From Meconema thalassinum (taxonomy: Eukaryota > Arthropoda > Insecta > Orthoptera > Tettigoniidae): DNA of 64,000 bases. A model generated the notes under the pieces. It was given only the letters and a program-made list of their open reading frames with translations. It had not been told where the DNA came from and did not search any database. The position numbers and the translations under genes were made by a program. The DNA lies in NCBI GenBank assembly GCA_946902985.2, contig OX336397.1, positions 190,592,813 to 190,656,812 on the forward strand. Reading direction: 5' to 3'. Below, piece after piece: positions 31,671 through 44,808 of the stretch (positions within the stretch are counted from its first letter, which is position 1; each line of letters opens with the position of its first letter).

Positions 31671-34600
31671 TCGTGGGTATGCAAAACATTCTATTAATAT
31701 AATTTTATTACACACTTATTCGAAGACGTAGAATTAAATGCCTAAATGTAGTCCATCAGGGAAGATTTTAACCTCACGTAATGTGCTTCAGGTTTAGGGA
31801 ATAACACCCATAACAATATCGGTACTGACCCCAATATTTGCTTTTGCGAAGTCACGTTTAGCATCTGTGGACATCTTTATTGCTACATCTCCAATATGAA
31901 GGAGACTTGGCCATAATTAAAGAAGTTACGACGTCAAGAATCGAACTAGTCATGATAATTTATGATTATTGCTGCTACAATTTGTTACGAGAGATAAGGC
32001 TTGTTATTGCATATTTTTTAAATTAAAAGCAAGTCAGAGACGGAGTTTGACACGTTAATCCATTTGAAGTTTGTCGGCAAGAGGAGATTCTTGTTTTGTC
32101 GTGGACAAACCTGTTTCTACCGAGCGGCGAGTGAAGACAAGCTAACACGTGCAGAGAAAGACATTGAGGGGATGACGTGTGATTGGCTCAATGTCGAACG
32201 GCACGAAGTAGCACGAGGCGATGAAATGGAAAGGGAAATCACATGACTCGATTTACCAATTGGAATATTATATTGCTTAATTACTTAAATTACTCTTGTA
32301 ATTACTCCAACCAGATGAATCCAATAGAGAGATACCAGGTTCGATGTAGAAAATTATGACACTTTTTTTAAAATTGAGAATAGAGTTCCTAATTCGGCAG
32401 AAGAAGTTGTTTAATAAATTACAGCGGGAATTCAAGTGCCAAATTTTTAGAGGACTCCATCACCGGAATATGGGGACATTATTCCTTTCTGAAATGTCCG
32501 GAGAGACAGATGTATTGTTACCTCGCCAATTTTGAGTGTGCAATGAATTGAATTTGACCGCTATAGCGAGTGATATTCCGGCCAAGGTTTACGAGACCGG
32601 AGGAACGTTATAGTGTGAATTGAACATTATACAAGTAATGTATTCAAAGTGATCGACTTTACTGAAATTTATATGAACAATTCTTCGATGTATTTTGCAA
32701 CATTTTATTCCAAAATTTAACATTTGTTTTGTGATATTGAAGTTGCTCAGCGAAGTATTCGTGCAAGTAGACGACTGTATAGAATATTCTCCAACACCAG
32801 AATCTACGTGGACATACGTATTGAATTCATATTTTAACATACTTGGGAGGCATTGTTACACTTCGCCAAGCCATACAACAATCCGCTACGATAATCTACG
32901 ATACGGCATTCCATAGACATTTACAAAATCTACAAAATTCTAATGGATGTATTTATCGATTTTGAAAAATGGAACTTCAGAAATTCGAGTTAAGGGGGAT
33001 TATTACAACACATTTTGAGAACGTTGGTATGAGTCAGTAAACTACTATTATTCGGGAAAAAAGATAATTGAACACCGCATGTATGAGAGGAGTAACTTAA
33101 AATTTCCAAATTACATTCAAAATTGGAATAGCACGAGAGATCTTCTAGAATCCACGCTGACGGAGCAAGACTTCGAGATGAGTCGTACGGAGCTTCGGAT
33201 TCGAGTCCAGACAATCGAGGAACGGAGATAGGAGAAGGCGAGATCCAATCCGATGCTGCTTTAACATCCAGGGGCAGGCGAATGGAGAGATGGAGACATC
33301 GAAGCGGGAGCCTCAGGAAATCGTCTTAAATCAACCCGTGTATAATGAACCCATTCCAGCAGTTTGCAGCTAAGGTAGACGAAGACATTTTTCATTATTC
33401 TAGTAATTGTTGTAAATTCGAGATTTGGTTTCGGATTAGATTTTCTTTGAATTTTTGAGTTTTTTTTAGATATATTCCCGTTGGAGATTTTTTCGTATTT
33501 GTTGGAAGCATTTTTATGATAATGCTTTTGTTGGAAGCATTTTTATGGCATATTCGTCGTATTTGATGCAGTATTTGCAATTGCCAGTTATTCTGAGAAG
33601 AGAATTGAGCTTTTAGCATTGTTGGATGGATATTAGTATTTTACAGGATTTTTCATTGTAGCTGATGAGGATAAAAAGTCGAGACTTTAGGCCTATGTGA
33701 ATTTAGGTACAAGTTGTGAAGACAAGACTTTGCTTGGGTGATGATCCTATTTTCAGATGTTGTTTTGCAGATCGCTAAAGATGATCTATGTGTCATATAG
33801 ACATGAATTATACTGTATTTAAGACATGATGTAGTCATAATTGTTAGCTAAAAGCTTGACTATTCACTTAAGGTGATGATGCTACATTGAACATTGACAT
33901 GATATGTGTATTTTAGCACAGTAATCCGTTGGGAGTTGTATATTTTTAAGTTGCAAGGAGTTGCAACAGTTATTGAAATTTTTAAGAGAATAAGCAGTGG
34001 AACATAATGGTTGTTGGAAGTCGTTTAGGTAGGATATGGTGAATATTTATACACAAGGTTTTTTGTGTAGTTTGTGAAGTTTAATACACAAGGAGAAGAT
34101 TAGTTGTGTGCATTAATTTAAGGTGTGGAAGACACAGTATGCTTCCAAAGTTAAGGTTGTATTGTGAATAGGATGCTATTTAAAGCACGATCCATGTTGG
34201 ACTGTTCTAGAGACTTCGTTTATTGTAAAGATTTTTCCGCAGTATGACGTTGATATGTACCGTAAATGTGATGAGGAATGGAATGAGAAGATATATACCA
34301 CATGTTGATAAAATAAAGCCATTATTAGGAAGCTTACATTAATATTCAATGTAATGACAGCTGCTAATTTGATTGAGATTGATAACTTTTGCATTCGAGG
34401 TGTGATGAAAAATAGATAACGTCACGAGAATTATCATATTATTATTATTAACTATTTTAACAATTAGCGATTGCTAAGCTTAACTACTTGGATAATTAAG
34501 CCAGGATGTAACGAGTATGAAACGGAATAGCGAGAAGTGAAAGTGATAATAAATCATTGATATGAAGGAAGTGTTCTCTCTACGGAGATAAAAGGACATT

Positions 34601-35090
34601 CGATGAATGTGAGTTAACTGATGTAAGAAATATTTATGTAAAATTTGAATATACTAGACTGGGTAGACTTATTTTCTTTTGTGTCTAGAATTAGTTATAT
34701 TGAAAGTAGGACTGATAGGAGTCAATGTATAAATTTTAATCAAATTAATGTGTTGAATTTAGTGAACAAACAGAGGGTCAAAAAACGTATAGATATTTTT
34801 ATTTTAGAATCGGAGCGAATTTTAATTATATTTTCTCTATCTTTGAAACTCCTAGAAGTGATCGGTTGTTTTTCAAGCTTGTAATATTATAATGACACGG
34901 TTGTTGACCTTATTTTTAAATCATTTCTGTTTAATTTGTTTTATGTCAGTCGAAGTCAGACAGGATTAGGAGTGTTGTTTTATTTTCACTATTGTAGTTG
35001 TTTTTACTTACCTCAATACATTTGCAGGCACATTTTGTTTTGCTCGTCCCATTATAAAAAATACGTCTTATATTTGTAGTAGTTAGTCAG
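31671..35090. other. About 3.4 kb with no recognised gene
   Basis: AT-rich sequence, only short frames without family motifs on either strand, no long tandem repeats and no inverted ends that I can see. A 30-bp direct repeat (TTGTTGGAAGCATTTTTATG) occurs at about 33,499 and 33,529. It may contain host intergenic or intronic DNA or very old repeats. Confidence 0.5.
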
Positions 35091-35227
35091 ATGATGTGCT
35101 ATGGATAATCGGCGCCCACTTTTCCCATCTAAACCCGTTGCTACCCGAGATTCTAAGAATCTCGCTCTCCATCGGTAGTGAGTACGGTAAATCTATACCA
35201 GTAGATAAATCCATAGCACAACATCAT
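35091..35227. mobile_element. Small foldback/MITE-like element, 137 bp
   Basis: The ends pair in inverted orientation: ATGATGTGCTATGGAT at 35,091 and ATCCATAGCACAACATCAT ending at 35,227, with two extra bases in one arm. An internal 17-bp palindrome (GAGATTCTAAGAATCTC, 35,147-35,163) lies near the centre. No clear target duplication was found, so the superfamily is open. Confidence 0.6.
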
Positions 35228-35329
35228 TTCCATATTTAAGAATGTCTTAAATGAGCAACTTGTGAGCGTTTGACTGAGGTTTGGCTAGCCAGGGACTTCA
35301 GTGTTTCTGCAATCAATCTCCATCCTTGG

Positions 35330-35726
35330 ATAATGCCATGCTCTCACTTCGGCTGTATTAAGGTCAAGAAGGAGAATTATTGTGATGATGGGAATTGGTT
35401 TTGTAAAGTATGTGATACACCGGACTGATTGAGGAGGCAAATCAAAGCAAGGGATCAATTAATACAGGAACTTACAAAAAAGCTTCATGAATCAGAAGAA
35501 ACAGGATGTAACTCAACGGCCTGCTACTGGGAACAGTGTGGCAGAGGGCGAGCAGGAGCAAACTGTTAACAATGACGTACTCCTAATGGGTGATGCAATG
35601 ATTAAGTGGAGCGGGGATATATCGAGGAATGCGGGCAAGAAAGTGATGTGTTATCCAGGAATAAAAATTGACCAGCTCGCCCATCAAGTTGAAGAAGTGC
35701 CAATAGAAGATTGTGACACAGTTTAA
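35330..35726 (+). pseudogene. CR1-like LINE ORF1 remnant (zinc motif plus SGNH-esterase-like start)
   Basis: A Cys-rich segment (CSHFGCIKVKKENYC, FCKVCDTPD) is followed by a coiled, charged stretch and then VLLMGDAMIKWSG, a likely block I of an SGNH esterase in which the catalytic Ser of GDS is Ala here, and QLAHQVEEVPIEDCDTV. ORF1 proteins of CR1-group LINEs combine PHD-like fingers with such esterase domains. An in-frame stop separates the two halves (35,428). The sequence is cut at about 35,740, where an RTE LINE begins on the other strand, and I did not find its continuation after that LINE. Confidence 0.5.
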
Positions 35727-35744
35727 GAATTGCTTCTGCAAGTT

Positions 35745-38700
35745 TGGGCCATCATCATCATCTTCATTTCCCCTTTTCTAGCTGACACTGGGGGGGGTAA
35801 ACATGGTTCCTCTCCACTTTGTTCTGTCGTTCCACCATTCCTCTTCCGACACGGTGTTCCAATCCAGGTTCCGTTTACTAATGCTATTCTTCACCGAATC
35901 CATACAACGCATTCTTGGTCTTCCTCGTCCTCTCTTCCCTGTCATCCGTCGTTCCAGTGCTCGTCTTTGTAGTCTTACTTCATTCATCCGTTTGACTTGT
36001 CCAAACAATCTCAATCTCTTTTGCTCCAGTTTGTCTTTTAGCTTCAGCACTCCCAATTCTTTCCGTATATCTTCACTTCTCACTCTGTCTATCCTCGTTT
36101 TCTGGACCATACTTCTCAGGAATCTCATCTCAGCTGCCTGTACTCTGCTCTCATCCCTCTTAGTCATTGCCCAAGTTTCTGCTGCATATGCCATTATAGG
36201 AACATAATATGCTTTGTACATAACTCCTTTAGCCTTAATTGGTATATCCTTGTTCCATACTAGTCCCCGTACCTGTTGGTAGAAAGCACTCCCGAGGTGT
36301 ATGTATTCTTCTGGTAATTTCCAAATCTAGTCTTCCATCTTCAGTCAGTTCACTTCCCTATATTTGAAGTGTTTCACCACTTCCAATTCCTTATCTCCTA
36401 CTTTGATTACTCCTTTTCCTCCTATCTTACCTCTACTCACCACCACTGTTTTACTCTTCTCCACATTTATCTTAAATCCCCATTACTCAATCTTTTCATT
36501 TATTACGTCTAACTGTTCTTGTACCTCTATCTCATCCTCTCCTCAGATCACAACATCGTCTGCAAACAACATTACCTTCATCTTTGCCCTTCTGTAGTCT
36601 TTCATAGCTGCCTTCATGATGTCATCCATCACCATTAAGAACAATAATGATGACTTTGCCGATATTAGACACTATTCTCTGGTCGAACGTACAAATTATA
36701 CTTTGGCATGAAAATTGAATTGAGCGGCGGAGTTAGTTGTGTCTGGCCTCGATAGGGGGCATCACTTGCCGGTGCTGTCTAGTTTAAGAATTGTAGTTTC
36801 TCTCTCTGTCCGTTAGGAAGAGCTATGATCTAGCGATGATGTATTTGACCACCTCGACGTTGATTATTTATGATTTTGGAAGGCTGGTATTTTTCAAGAC
36901 ATGCATTATATTCATACTGATGTTGTTAGGCCTATCATCATGGATCTACGTGATTGTATAAATACATAAGAAGAAAGCTGAAGTTCTACGATATGTGAAG
37001 TAATTGAAAGATATTATCCCTATTCGACAATGATTATTGGCTGGTCACAAATTGTAATCTTACAGGAGATAAACGTCCGGAGATGATTTACATATTATGG
37101 AATGAGTGTAGGCTATTGTCAACGTGAGTATTTGAGACTGTAATCGACTGGCAAGGGTAATGTGTTTGTATTGTATTATTCTGCGTTGCATGAAATGGGT
37201 CTTCAAGGTTATACATTTAAATTTAATGTCATCCTCGTATTTTCACATTGGTAGGTTAACTGACACTCATATTTGTTTGCGTAATTAATAATTGTTATTC
37301 TGTTTTGAGTTAATATGTAAATGCATTTAATTACGGGTAGCATGCCTTATGGTCTGAGTCAAGTTTTATTAATGTGGGACTTGTTTTGATATTCTAACAG
37401 CTTTGGTACGGTTATCGTTTGTCGACTGTTTTTTAATGATGGCGGAGGTTGTATTGTGTTTTAACTATGAGCGATCAACTGTTGTTGAAAAAAAAGATAA
37501 TTTGGTAGCCATTGAGATGAAAAGACGAAAACTGGATTAGCTCCGTATATTTTTGAGTTGGAGTAAATTAATTCTTCGGTTTTAGGCAACGTATTATCTT
37601 GGAAGTATTAATATACGTAGGCCTAGCTTCGTGACCTTTGTAGTCACTGGAATTAATTAATTATTTATTGGGAAATATTTGATATGCGGTATGATGCATT
37701 CTGTAGAGGCATAAATGAAGCAATGGAATGTTTAATTCGTCGTCGTCATAATATAAGGCTTAACTTCTCGCTAACAGCAACAGATAATTTGTTGTGAGCA
37801 TCGCTTTATTTACTTAGTCGTAACAACATTGTGGTTGACTTGGTAATATATTTAATAATAGTTAACTGGAAGAAGCGAGTACTTGGAAGATCAGAATCCA
37901 CATCTATATTTATAAGTGTTTCATTTATGTTTGTATGCATGTTGTGATCAATATATTATGTTTTACCCGATTTCCCTGGTATCATTTCTGGGTTCCGGGG
38001 TTCAAGGGAGGTTTCAGACAATTACCCTCTGAGTATGGACGTACTATGGCCCAGTCGCTTCCCTCCCAATTCCATTACTTTATGTAGTGGGTCAATGACA
38101 ACACACTTCCTCGCTTTAGTCCAGTGACAATTTTAAACCATTCCGATGTCCCGACTCTAGTCTTCACACTACTATAGCAATACATGCACATTCCTTTTAT
38201 CATGTCTCTCAGTTCCTTGCCTATCCCCCTATTTGTTAAGCTTTCCCAAACTTTTGTTCTAGGGATGCTATCATAGGCCTTTTCTAGATCAATAAAAGTC
38301 ATTAACATATCCTTCCCAAATTCCCAACTCTTTTCAATGTTCTGTCTCAGAATGAAAATGGGTTCCACTGTTGACCTGCCCCCTCCAAATCCAAACTGTT
38401 CCTCCTCCATTTGGTTTTCTACTTTTACTCTAATTCTTTTTTCTAGGATTATTTCCATGACTTTGGCAACATGCGAGATGATGGTGATTCCTCGGTAGTT
38501 ACCACACACCTTTCTGTCTCCCTTCTTGAATATTGGCAATATTATTCCCTTTTTCCAGTCTTCAGGAACTTTCTTCTCTCTCCAAACACTCCTGAGAAGT
38601 CTCTATGCCCACTGCAGTCCCACTGGTCCTGTCGCATTGATAATTTCTATTGCTACTTCGTCGATTCCCCCAGGTTTCCCCATCTTCATCTGCCTAACTG

Positions 38701-40140
38701 CCCATTCCACTTCTTCCATAGTAATGTCTGGTTCTTCTATTTCTTCCTCCACCGTTTTGGCTGTTTGCGTAACTTCTTCCCATGTCTGGCGTCTCACGTT
38801 CAACAGCTCGCTGAAATATTATTTCCATCTGTCCGTTATCTCTTCTGGTTTTGTCAATATTTCACCTTCTTTGTTTTTCATGAACCCGGTGTTCACCTTT
38901 TAAATCTTCTACTTTTTATAATTCCAAACAGCAATTTCTTTCCACAATTTAAATCCTCCCTTATTTCCTGCGTGAATTCTTCTCAGCTTTCTTCTTTTCC
39001 TCCGCAATTACTTTCATGCAATCTCTGTTTGCTGCTATATATTTTGCTCCACTTTCTTCAGTATTTTTTGTTCTCCATTCCTTCTAAGTTTTCTTCTTCT
39101 CCCTTACCTCTTCTCTCACTCTATCATTCCACCATTTAGTCACTTTTCCCATACCTTTCATGATGTTCTACCACATGTTTTCTCTGCACTGTTTACAAAT
39201 GCACTCTTGAACTTTTCCCATTCATCTTCCACATGGGTAATATCCGTCCTTGGTATCTGTTCTTGCAATTCTTTCTTAAACTCTTCTGCAACCTCCTTTT
39301 CCTTTAGTCTCCAGACTTTAATCTTTCTTTTCCTTTTCCTTTTATCTGTGACATCCATTAGCTCTTTCCAATGTCCTTTTTTGACTAAAACATAATCTAT
39401 CAGAGTTTTCGTTCTTCAATCTTCCCATCCATACCTCGTTATCTTCTGACTATTTTTCTTTCTGAAACACATATTCCCTATAATTAATTGGTTACGCTGA
39501 CAGAAATCCATTAAGAAATACCCTTCTGGATTCTTACTGCCGTAACCATATGGTCTCAAAATCTCATCTCTTCCTTGTCTGTCTCTTCCCACTTGTGCAT
39601 TCAAATCTCCCATTACTATTATTTCCTTATCCTCTATCTATTTTTCCACCTCGTCTAGGAATTATTTTAAGTTCTCTTTTTTATTCCCCGTTTGTGGAGC
39701 ATATACTTGAACCATATATTTTGTCTCTGTATGGAATAGTATCCTTCCTTTGGTCATCCTGTCACTTATCTTCTTCACCTCCTCCACATACTCTAGGACA
39801 TCTTTTCTTATAATGATTCCTACTCCATTTTTTGCCTCCTGTACTCCACTGTAAAACAGCCTATATCCTACCTTTAGTATTCTTTCCCCTTTTCCTTTCC
39901 ATTTCGTTTCACTGAGACCGAGGATGACTATGTTCTTCTCTATCATGAAGTCCACTAGCTCCTCATTTTTGTCCGTCAGGGTTAAGATGTTGCATGTCCC
40001 TATTCGGATGTATTGCGATGCTGGTCGCCCATTTCTCACACCTCCCCAAGCATCTGAAGAACTGCGCGTCGCCTGCAGTGGACGCCCTAATATTTTCCGA
40101 TGCTGAACCATATTTGCTTTCATTTTAGGCTAATTTAAAG
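35745..40140 (-). pseudogene. RTE-clade LINE: endonuclease plus reverse transcriptase, interrupted
   Basis: From the 5' end (40,123) on the minus strand: IRIGTCNILTLTDK, ILGLSETKWKGKG, GVGIIIRKD, MGDLNAQVG and IDYVLVKKG form a full AP-like endonuclease; then a linker, PIFKKGDRKVCGNYRGI, FGFGGGRSTVEPIF and FIDLEKAYDSIP of the palm, GLKRGSVLS, an insertion (36,655-38,094), LLFLMVMDDIMK, the MLFADDVVI box, and a C-terminal GKRGRGRPRMRCMD segment. Order and motifs fit the RTE clade. About six breaks are seen, including TGA just after FADDVVI. The 3' end is a short ATG/GAT repeat near 35,750, usual for this clade. The copy is nearly full length but inactive. Confidence 0.85.
36655..38094. mobile_element. 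1,440-bp insertion with 5-bp target duplication
   Basis: It splits the LINE reverse transcriptase between VLS and LLFLM, which join in frame when the insert is skipped. ATGAC is present on both sides (36,650-36,654 and 38,095-38,099). It has no open frame and no inverted ends. The 5-bp duplication and size fit a solo LTR; on the minus strand it starts TG but ends CAAA rather than CA, so the identification is tentative. Confidence 0.65.
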
Positions 40141-40250
40141 ATGGGGTCGCCACTCCCAAATGCATTTTATGACCTACTGCCAGGTATGAACCAGGCAACT
40201 CCTAACATGGAGAACAGACGCCTTTTGTAGCCGCTCCTCTGGAGCACAGA

Positions 40251-40559
40251 CACTATGGGTGTCCATAATATGGACAAATATCTTTTACTCTATTGACCCC
40301 GAGCACTGGGTTGCCTCTTCCGCCAACTTTGCTGTACCGAAGGACTCCTTCACCACCGCAGATGCCGTTGAGGTCTTCACTCATACCATGAACTGGGCCC
40401 TCCATATTTATAACTTCTGGAGAGAGGATGTCCCACTCAACTGTTACTACTGTCCTCAGTAATATCGCTGTATAACACAACACTCTGTCATGTTGCACCA
40501 CATTGTAACACTGTTACTAATGTCCTCAGTAATATCGCTGTATCATTGTGTTGCTCATT
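40251..40559. other. Edge sequence before the satellite
   Basis: No recognised gene. A block with CTGTCCTCAGTAATATCGCTG-like text occurs twice, at about 40,441 and 40,511 (70 bp apart), immediately before the satellite starts, and shares the CACTGT...CTATTC style with it only weakly. Confidence 0.45.
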
Positions 40560-43500
40560 GTTGTGACACTGCACTATTCACACTGTAGCTTATGCCAGAA
40601 CACTTGCTAGTGCTCACACTGTATAAGATACCCCTACACTTCCTAGTGATACTCCATGATATGACACTGTACTATTCACACTGTAGGTTATGCCAGCACA
40701 CTTGCTAGTGCTCACACTGTATAAAATACCACTACATATCCTAGTGATACTCCATGTTATGACACTGTACTATTCACACTGTAGGTTATGCCAGCACACT
40801 TGCTAGTGCTCATACTGTATAAGATACCTCTACACTTCCTAGTGATGCTCCATGTTATGACACTGTACTATTCACACTGTAGGTTATGCCAGCTCACTTG
40901 CTAGTGCTCACACTGTATAAGATACCACTACACTTCCTAGTGATGCTCCATGTTATGACACTGTACTATTCACACTGTTGGTTATGCCAGCACACTTGCT
41001 AGTGCTCACACTGTATAAGACACCACTACATTTCCTAGTGATGCTCCATGTTATGACACTGTACTATTCACACTGTAGGTTATGCCAGCACACTTGCTAG
41101 TGCTCACACTGTATAAAATACCACTACATTTCCTAGTGATACTCCATGCTATGACACTGTACTATTCACACTGTAGGTTATGCCAGCACACTTGCTAGTG
41201 CTCACACTGTATAAGATACCACTACATTTCCTAGTGATGCTCCATGTTATGACACTGCACTATTCACACTGTAGGTTATGCCAGCACACTTGCTAGTGCT
41301 CAAACTGTATAAGATACCACTACACTTCCTAGTGATGCTCCATGTTATGACACTGTACTATTCACACTGTAGGTTATGCCAGCACACTTGCTAGTGCTCG
41401 CACTGTATAAGATACCACTACACTTCCTAGTGATGCTCCATGTTATGACACTGTACTATTCACACTGTAGGTTATGCCAGCACACTTGCTAGTGCTCACA
41501 CTGTATAAAATACCACTACATTTCCTAGTGATGCTCCATGTTATGACACTGTACTATTCACACTGTAGGTTATGCCAGCACACTTGCTAGTGCTCACACT
41601 GTATAAGATACCACTACACTTACTAGTGATGCTCCATGTTATGACACTGTACTATTCACACTGTAGGTTATGCCAGCACACTTGCTAGTGCTCACACTGT
41701 ATAAGATACCACTTCATTTCCTAGTGATGCTCCATGTTATGACACTGTACTATTCACACTGTAGGTTATGCCAGCACACTTGCTAGTGCTCACACTGTAT
41801 AATATACCACTACATTTCCTAGTGATGCTCCATGTTATGACACTGTACTATTCACACTGTAGGTTATGCCAGCACACTTGCTAGTGCTCATTCTGTATAA
41901 AATACCACTACACTTCCTAGTGATGCTCCATGTTATGACACTGTACTATTCACACTGTAGGTTATGCCAGCACACTTGCTAGTGCTCATACTGTATAACA
42001 TACCATTAAACTTCCTAGTGATGCTCCATGTTATGGCACTGTACTATTCACACTGTAGGTTATGCCAGCACACTTGCTAGTGCTCACACTGTATAAGATA
42101 CCACTACATTTCCTAGTGATGCTCCATGATATGACACTGTACTATTCACACTGTAAGTTATGCCAGCACACTTGCTAGTGCTCACACTGTATAAGATACC
42201 ACTACACTTCCTAGTGATGCTCCATGTTATGACTGTACTATTCACACTGTAGGTTATGCCAGCACACTTGCTAGTGCTCACACTGTATAAAATACCACTA
42301 CATTTCCTAGTGATGCTCCATGATATGACACTGTACTATTCACACTGTAGGTTATGCCAGCACACTTGGTAGTGCTCACACTGTATAAAATACCACTACA
42401 TTTCCTAGTGATGCCCCATGTTATGACACTGTACTATTCACACTGTAGGTTATGCCAGGACACTTGCTAGTGCTCACACTGTATAAGATACCACTACATT
42501 TCCTAGTGATGCTCCATGTTATGACACTGTACTATTCACACTGTAGGTTATGCCAGCACACTTGCTAGTGCTCATACTGTTTAAGATACCACTACATTTC
42601 CTAGTGATGCTCCATGTTATGACTGTACTATTCACACTGTAGGTTATGCCAGCACACTTGCTAGTGATCACACTGTATAAGATACCACTACACTTCCTAG
42701 TGATGCTCCATGATATGGCACTGTACTATTCACACTGTAGGTTATGCCAGCACACTTGCTAGTGCTCACACTGTATAAGATACCACTACACTTCCTAGTG
42801 ATGCTCCATGTTATGACACTGTACTTTTCACACTGTAGGTTACGCCAGCACACTTGCTAGTGCTCACACTGTATATGATACCCCTACATTTCCTAGTGAT
42901 GCTCCATGTTATGACACTGCACTATTCACACTGTAGGTTATGCCAGCACACTTGCTAGTGCTCACACTGTATAAAATACCACTACACTTCCTAGTGATGC
43001 TCCATGTTATGACACTGTACTATTCACACTGTAGGTTATGCCAGCACACTTGCTAGTGCTCACACTGTATAAAATACCACTACACTTCCTAGTGATGCTC
43101 CATGTTATGACACTGTACTATTCACACTGTAGGTTATGCCAGCACACTTGCTAGTGCTCACACTGTATAAAATACCACTACACTTCCTAGTGATGCTCCA
43201 TGTTATGACACTGTACTATTCACACTGTAGGTTATGCCAGCACACTTGCTAGTGCTCACACTGTATAAGATACCACTACACTTCCTAGTGATGCTCCATG
43301 TTATGACACTGTACTATTCACACTGTAGGTTATGCCAGCACACTTGCTAGTGCTCACACTGTATAAGATACCACTACATTTCCTAGTAATGCTCCATGTT
43401 ATGACACTGTACTATTCACACTGTAGGTTATGCCAGCACACTTGCTAGTGCTCATCCTGTATAAGATACCAAAACACTTCCTAGTGATGCTCCATGTTAT

Positions 43501-44808
43501 GACACTGTACTATTCACACTGTAGGTTATGCCAGCACACTTGCTAGTGCTCACTCTGTATAAGATACCACTACACTTCCTAGTGATGCTCCATGTTATGA
43601 CACTGTACTATTCATACTGTGGGTTATGCCAGCACACTTGCTAGTGCTCACACTGTATAAGATACCACTACATTTCCTAGTAATGCTCCATGTTATGACA
43701 CTGCACTATTCACACTGTAGGTTATGCCAGCACACTTGCTAGTGCTCACACTGTATAAAATACCACTACACTTCCTAGTGATGCTCCATGTTATGACACT
43801 GTACTATTCACACTGTAGGTTATGCCAGCACAGTTGCTAGTGCTCACACTGTATAAGATACCTCTACACTTCCTAGTGATGCTCCATGTTATGACACTGT
43901 ACTATTCACACTGTAGGTTATGCCAGCACACTTGCTAGTGCTCACACTGTATAAAATACCACTACATTTCCTAGTGATGCCCCATGTTATGACACGGTAC
44001 TATTCACACTGTAGGTTATGCCAGCAGACTTGCTAGTGCTCTTACTGTATAAGATACCACTACATTTCCTAGTGATGCTCCATGTTATGACACTGTACTA
44101 TTCACACTGTAGGTTATGTCAGCACACTTGCTAGTGCTCACACTGTATAAGATACCACTACATTTCCTAGTGATGCTCCATGATATGACACTGTACTATT
44201 CACACTGTAGGTTATGCCAGCACACTTGCTAGTGCTCACACTGTATAAAATACCACTACATTTCCTAGTGATGCTCCATGTTATGACACTGTACTATTCA
44301 CACTGTAGGTTATGCCAGCACACTTGCTAGTGCTCACACTGTATAAGATACCACTACACTTCCTAGTGAAGCTCCATGATATGACACTGTACTATTCACA
44401 CTGTAGGTTATGCCAGCACACTTGCTAGTGCTCACACTGTATAAGATACCACTACACTTCCTAGTGAAGCTCCATGATATGACACTGTACTATTCACACT
44501 GTAGGTTATGCCAGCACACTTGCTAGTGCTCACACTGTATAAGATACCACTACACTTCCTAGTGATGCTCCATGTTATGACACTGTACTATTCACACTGT
44601 AGGTTATGCCAGCACACTTGCTAGTGCTCACACTGTATAAGATACCACTACATTTCCTAGTGATGCTCCATGTTATGACACTGTACTATTCACACTGTAG
44701 GTTATGCCAGCACATTTGCTAGTGCTCACACTGTATAAAATACCACTACACTTCTTAGTGATGCTCCATGTTATGACACTGTACTATTCACATTGTAGGT
44801 TATGCCAG
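40560..44808. repeat. 98-bp satellite array, about 43 copies
   Basis: The unit contains GACACTGTACTATTCACACT, GTAGGTTATGCCAGCACACT, TGCTAGTGCTCACACTGTAT and CCTAGTGATGCTCCATG in fixed order. The period is 98 bp, checked for example between 41,079 and 41,177; a few units are shortened by 2-4 bases (GACTGTAC at about 42,232 and 42,621). Variation is mostly single-base (TTTCC/CTTCC, AAGATA/AAAATA, GATATG/GTTATG), and some variants occur in adjacent units, so unequal exchange or segmental amplification is likely. It ends abruptly at GTTATGCCAG near 44,808. Short frames inside are periodic artefacts. Confidence 0.97.

Noticed and set aside
40560..44808. CRISPR-like appearance of regularly spaced repeats
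   Set aside because: The whole 98-bp unit repeats with no unique spacers, and the context is eukaryotic; it is a satellite.
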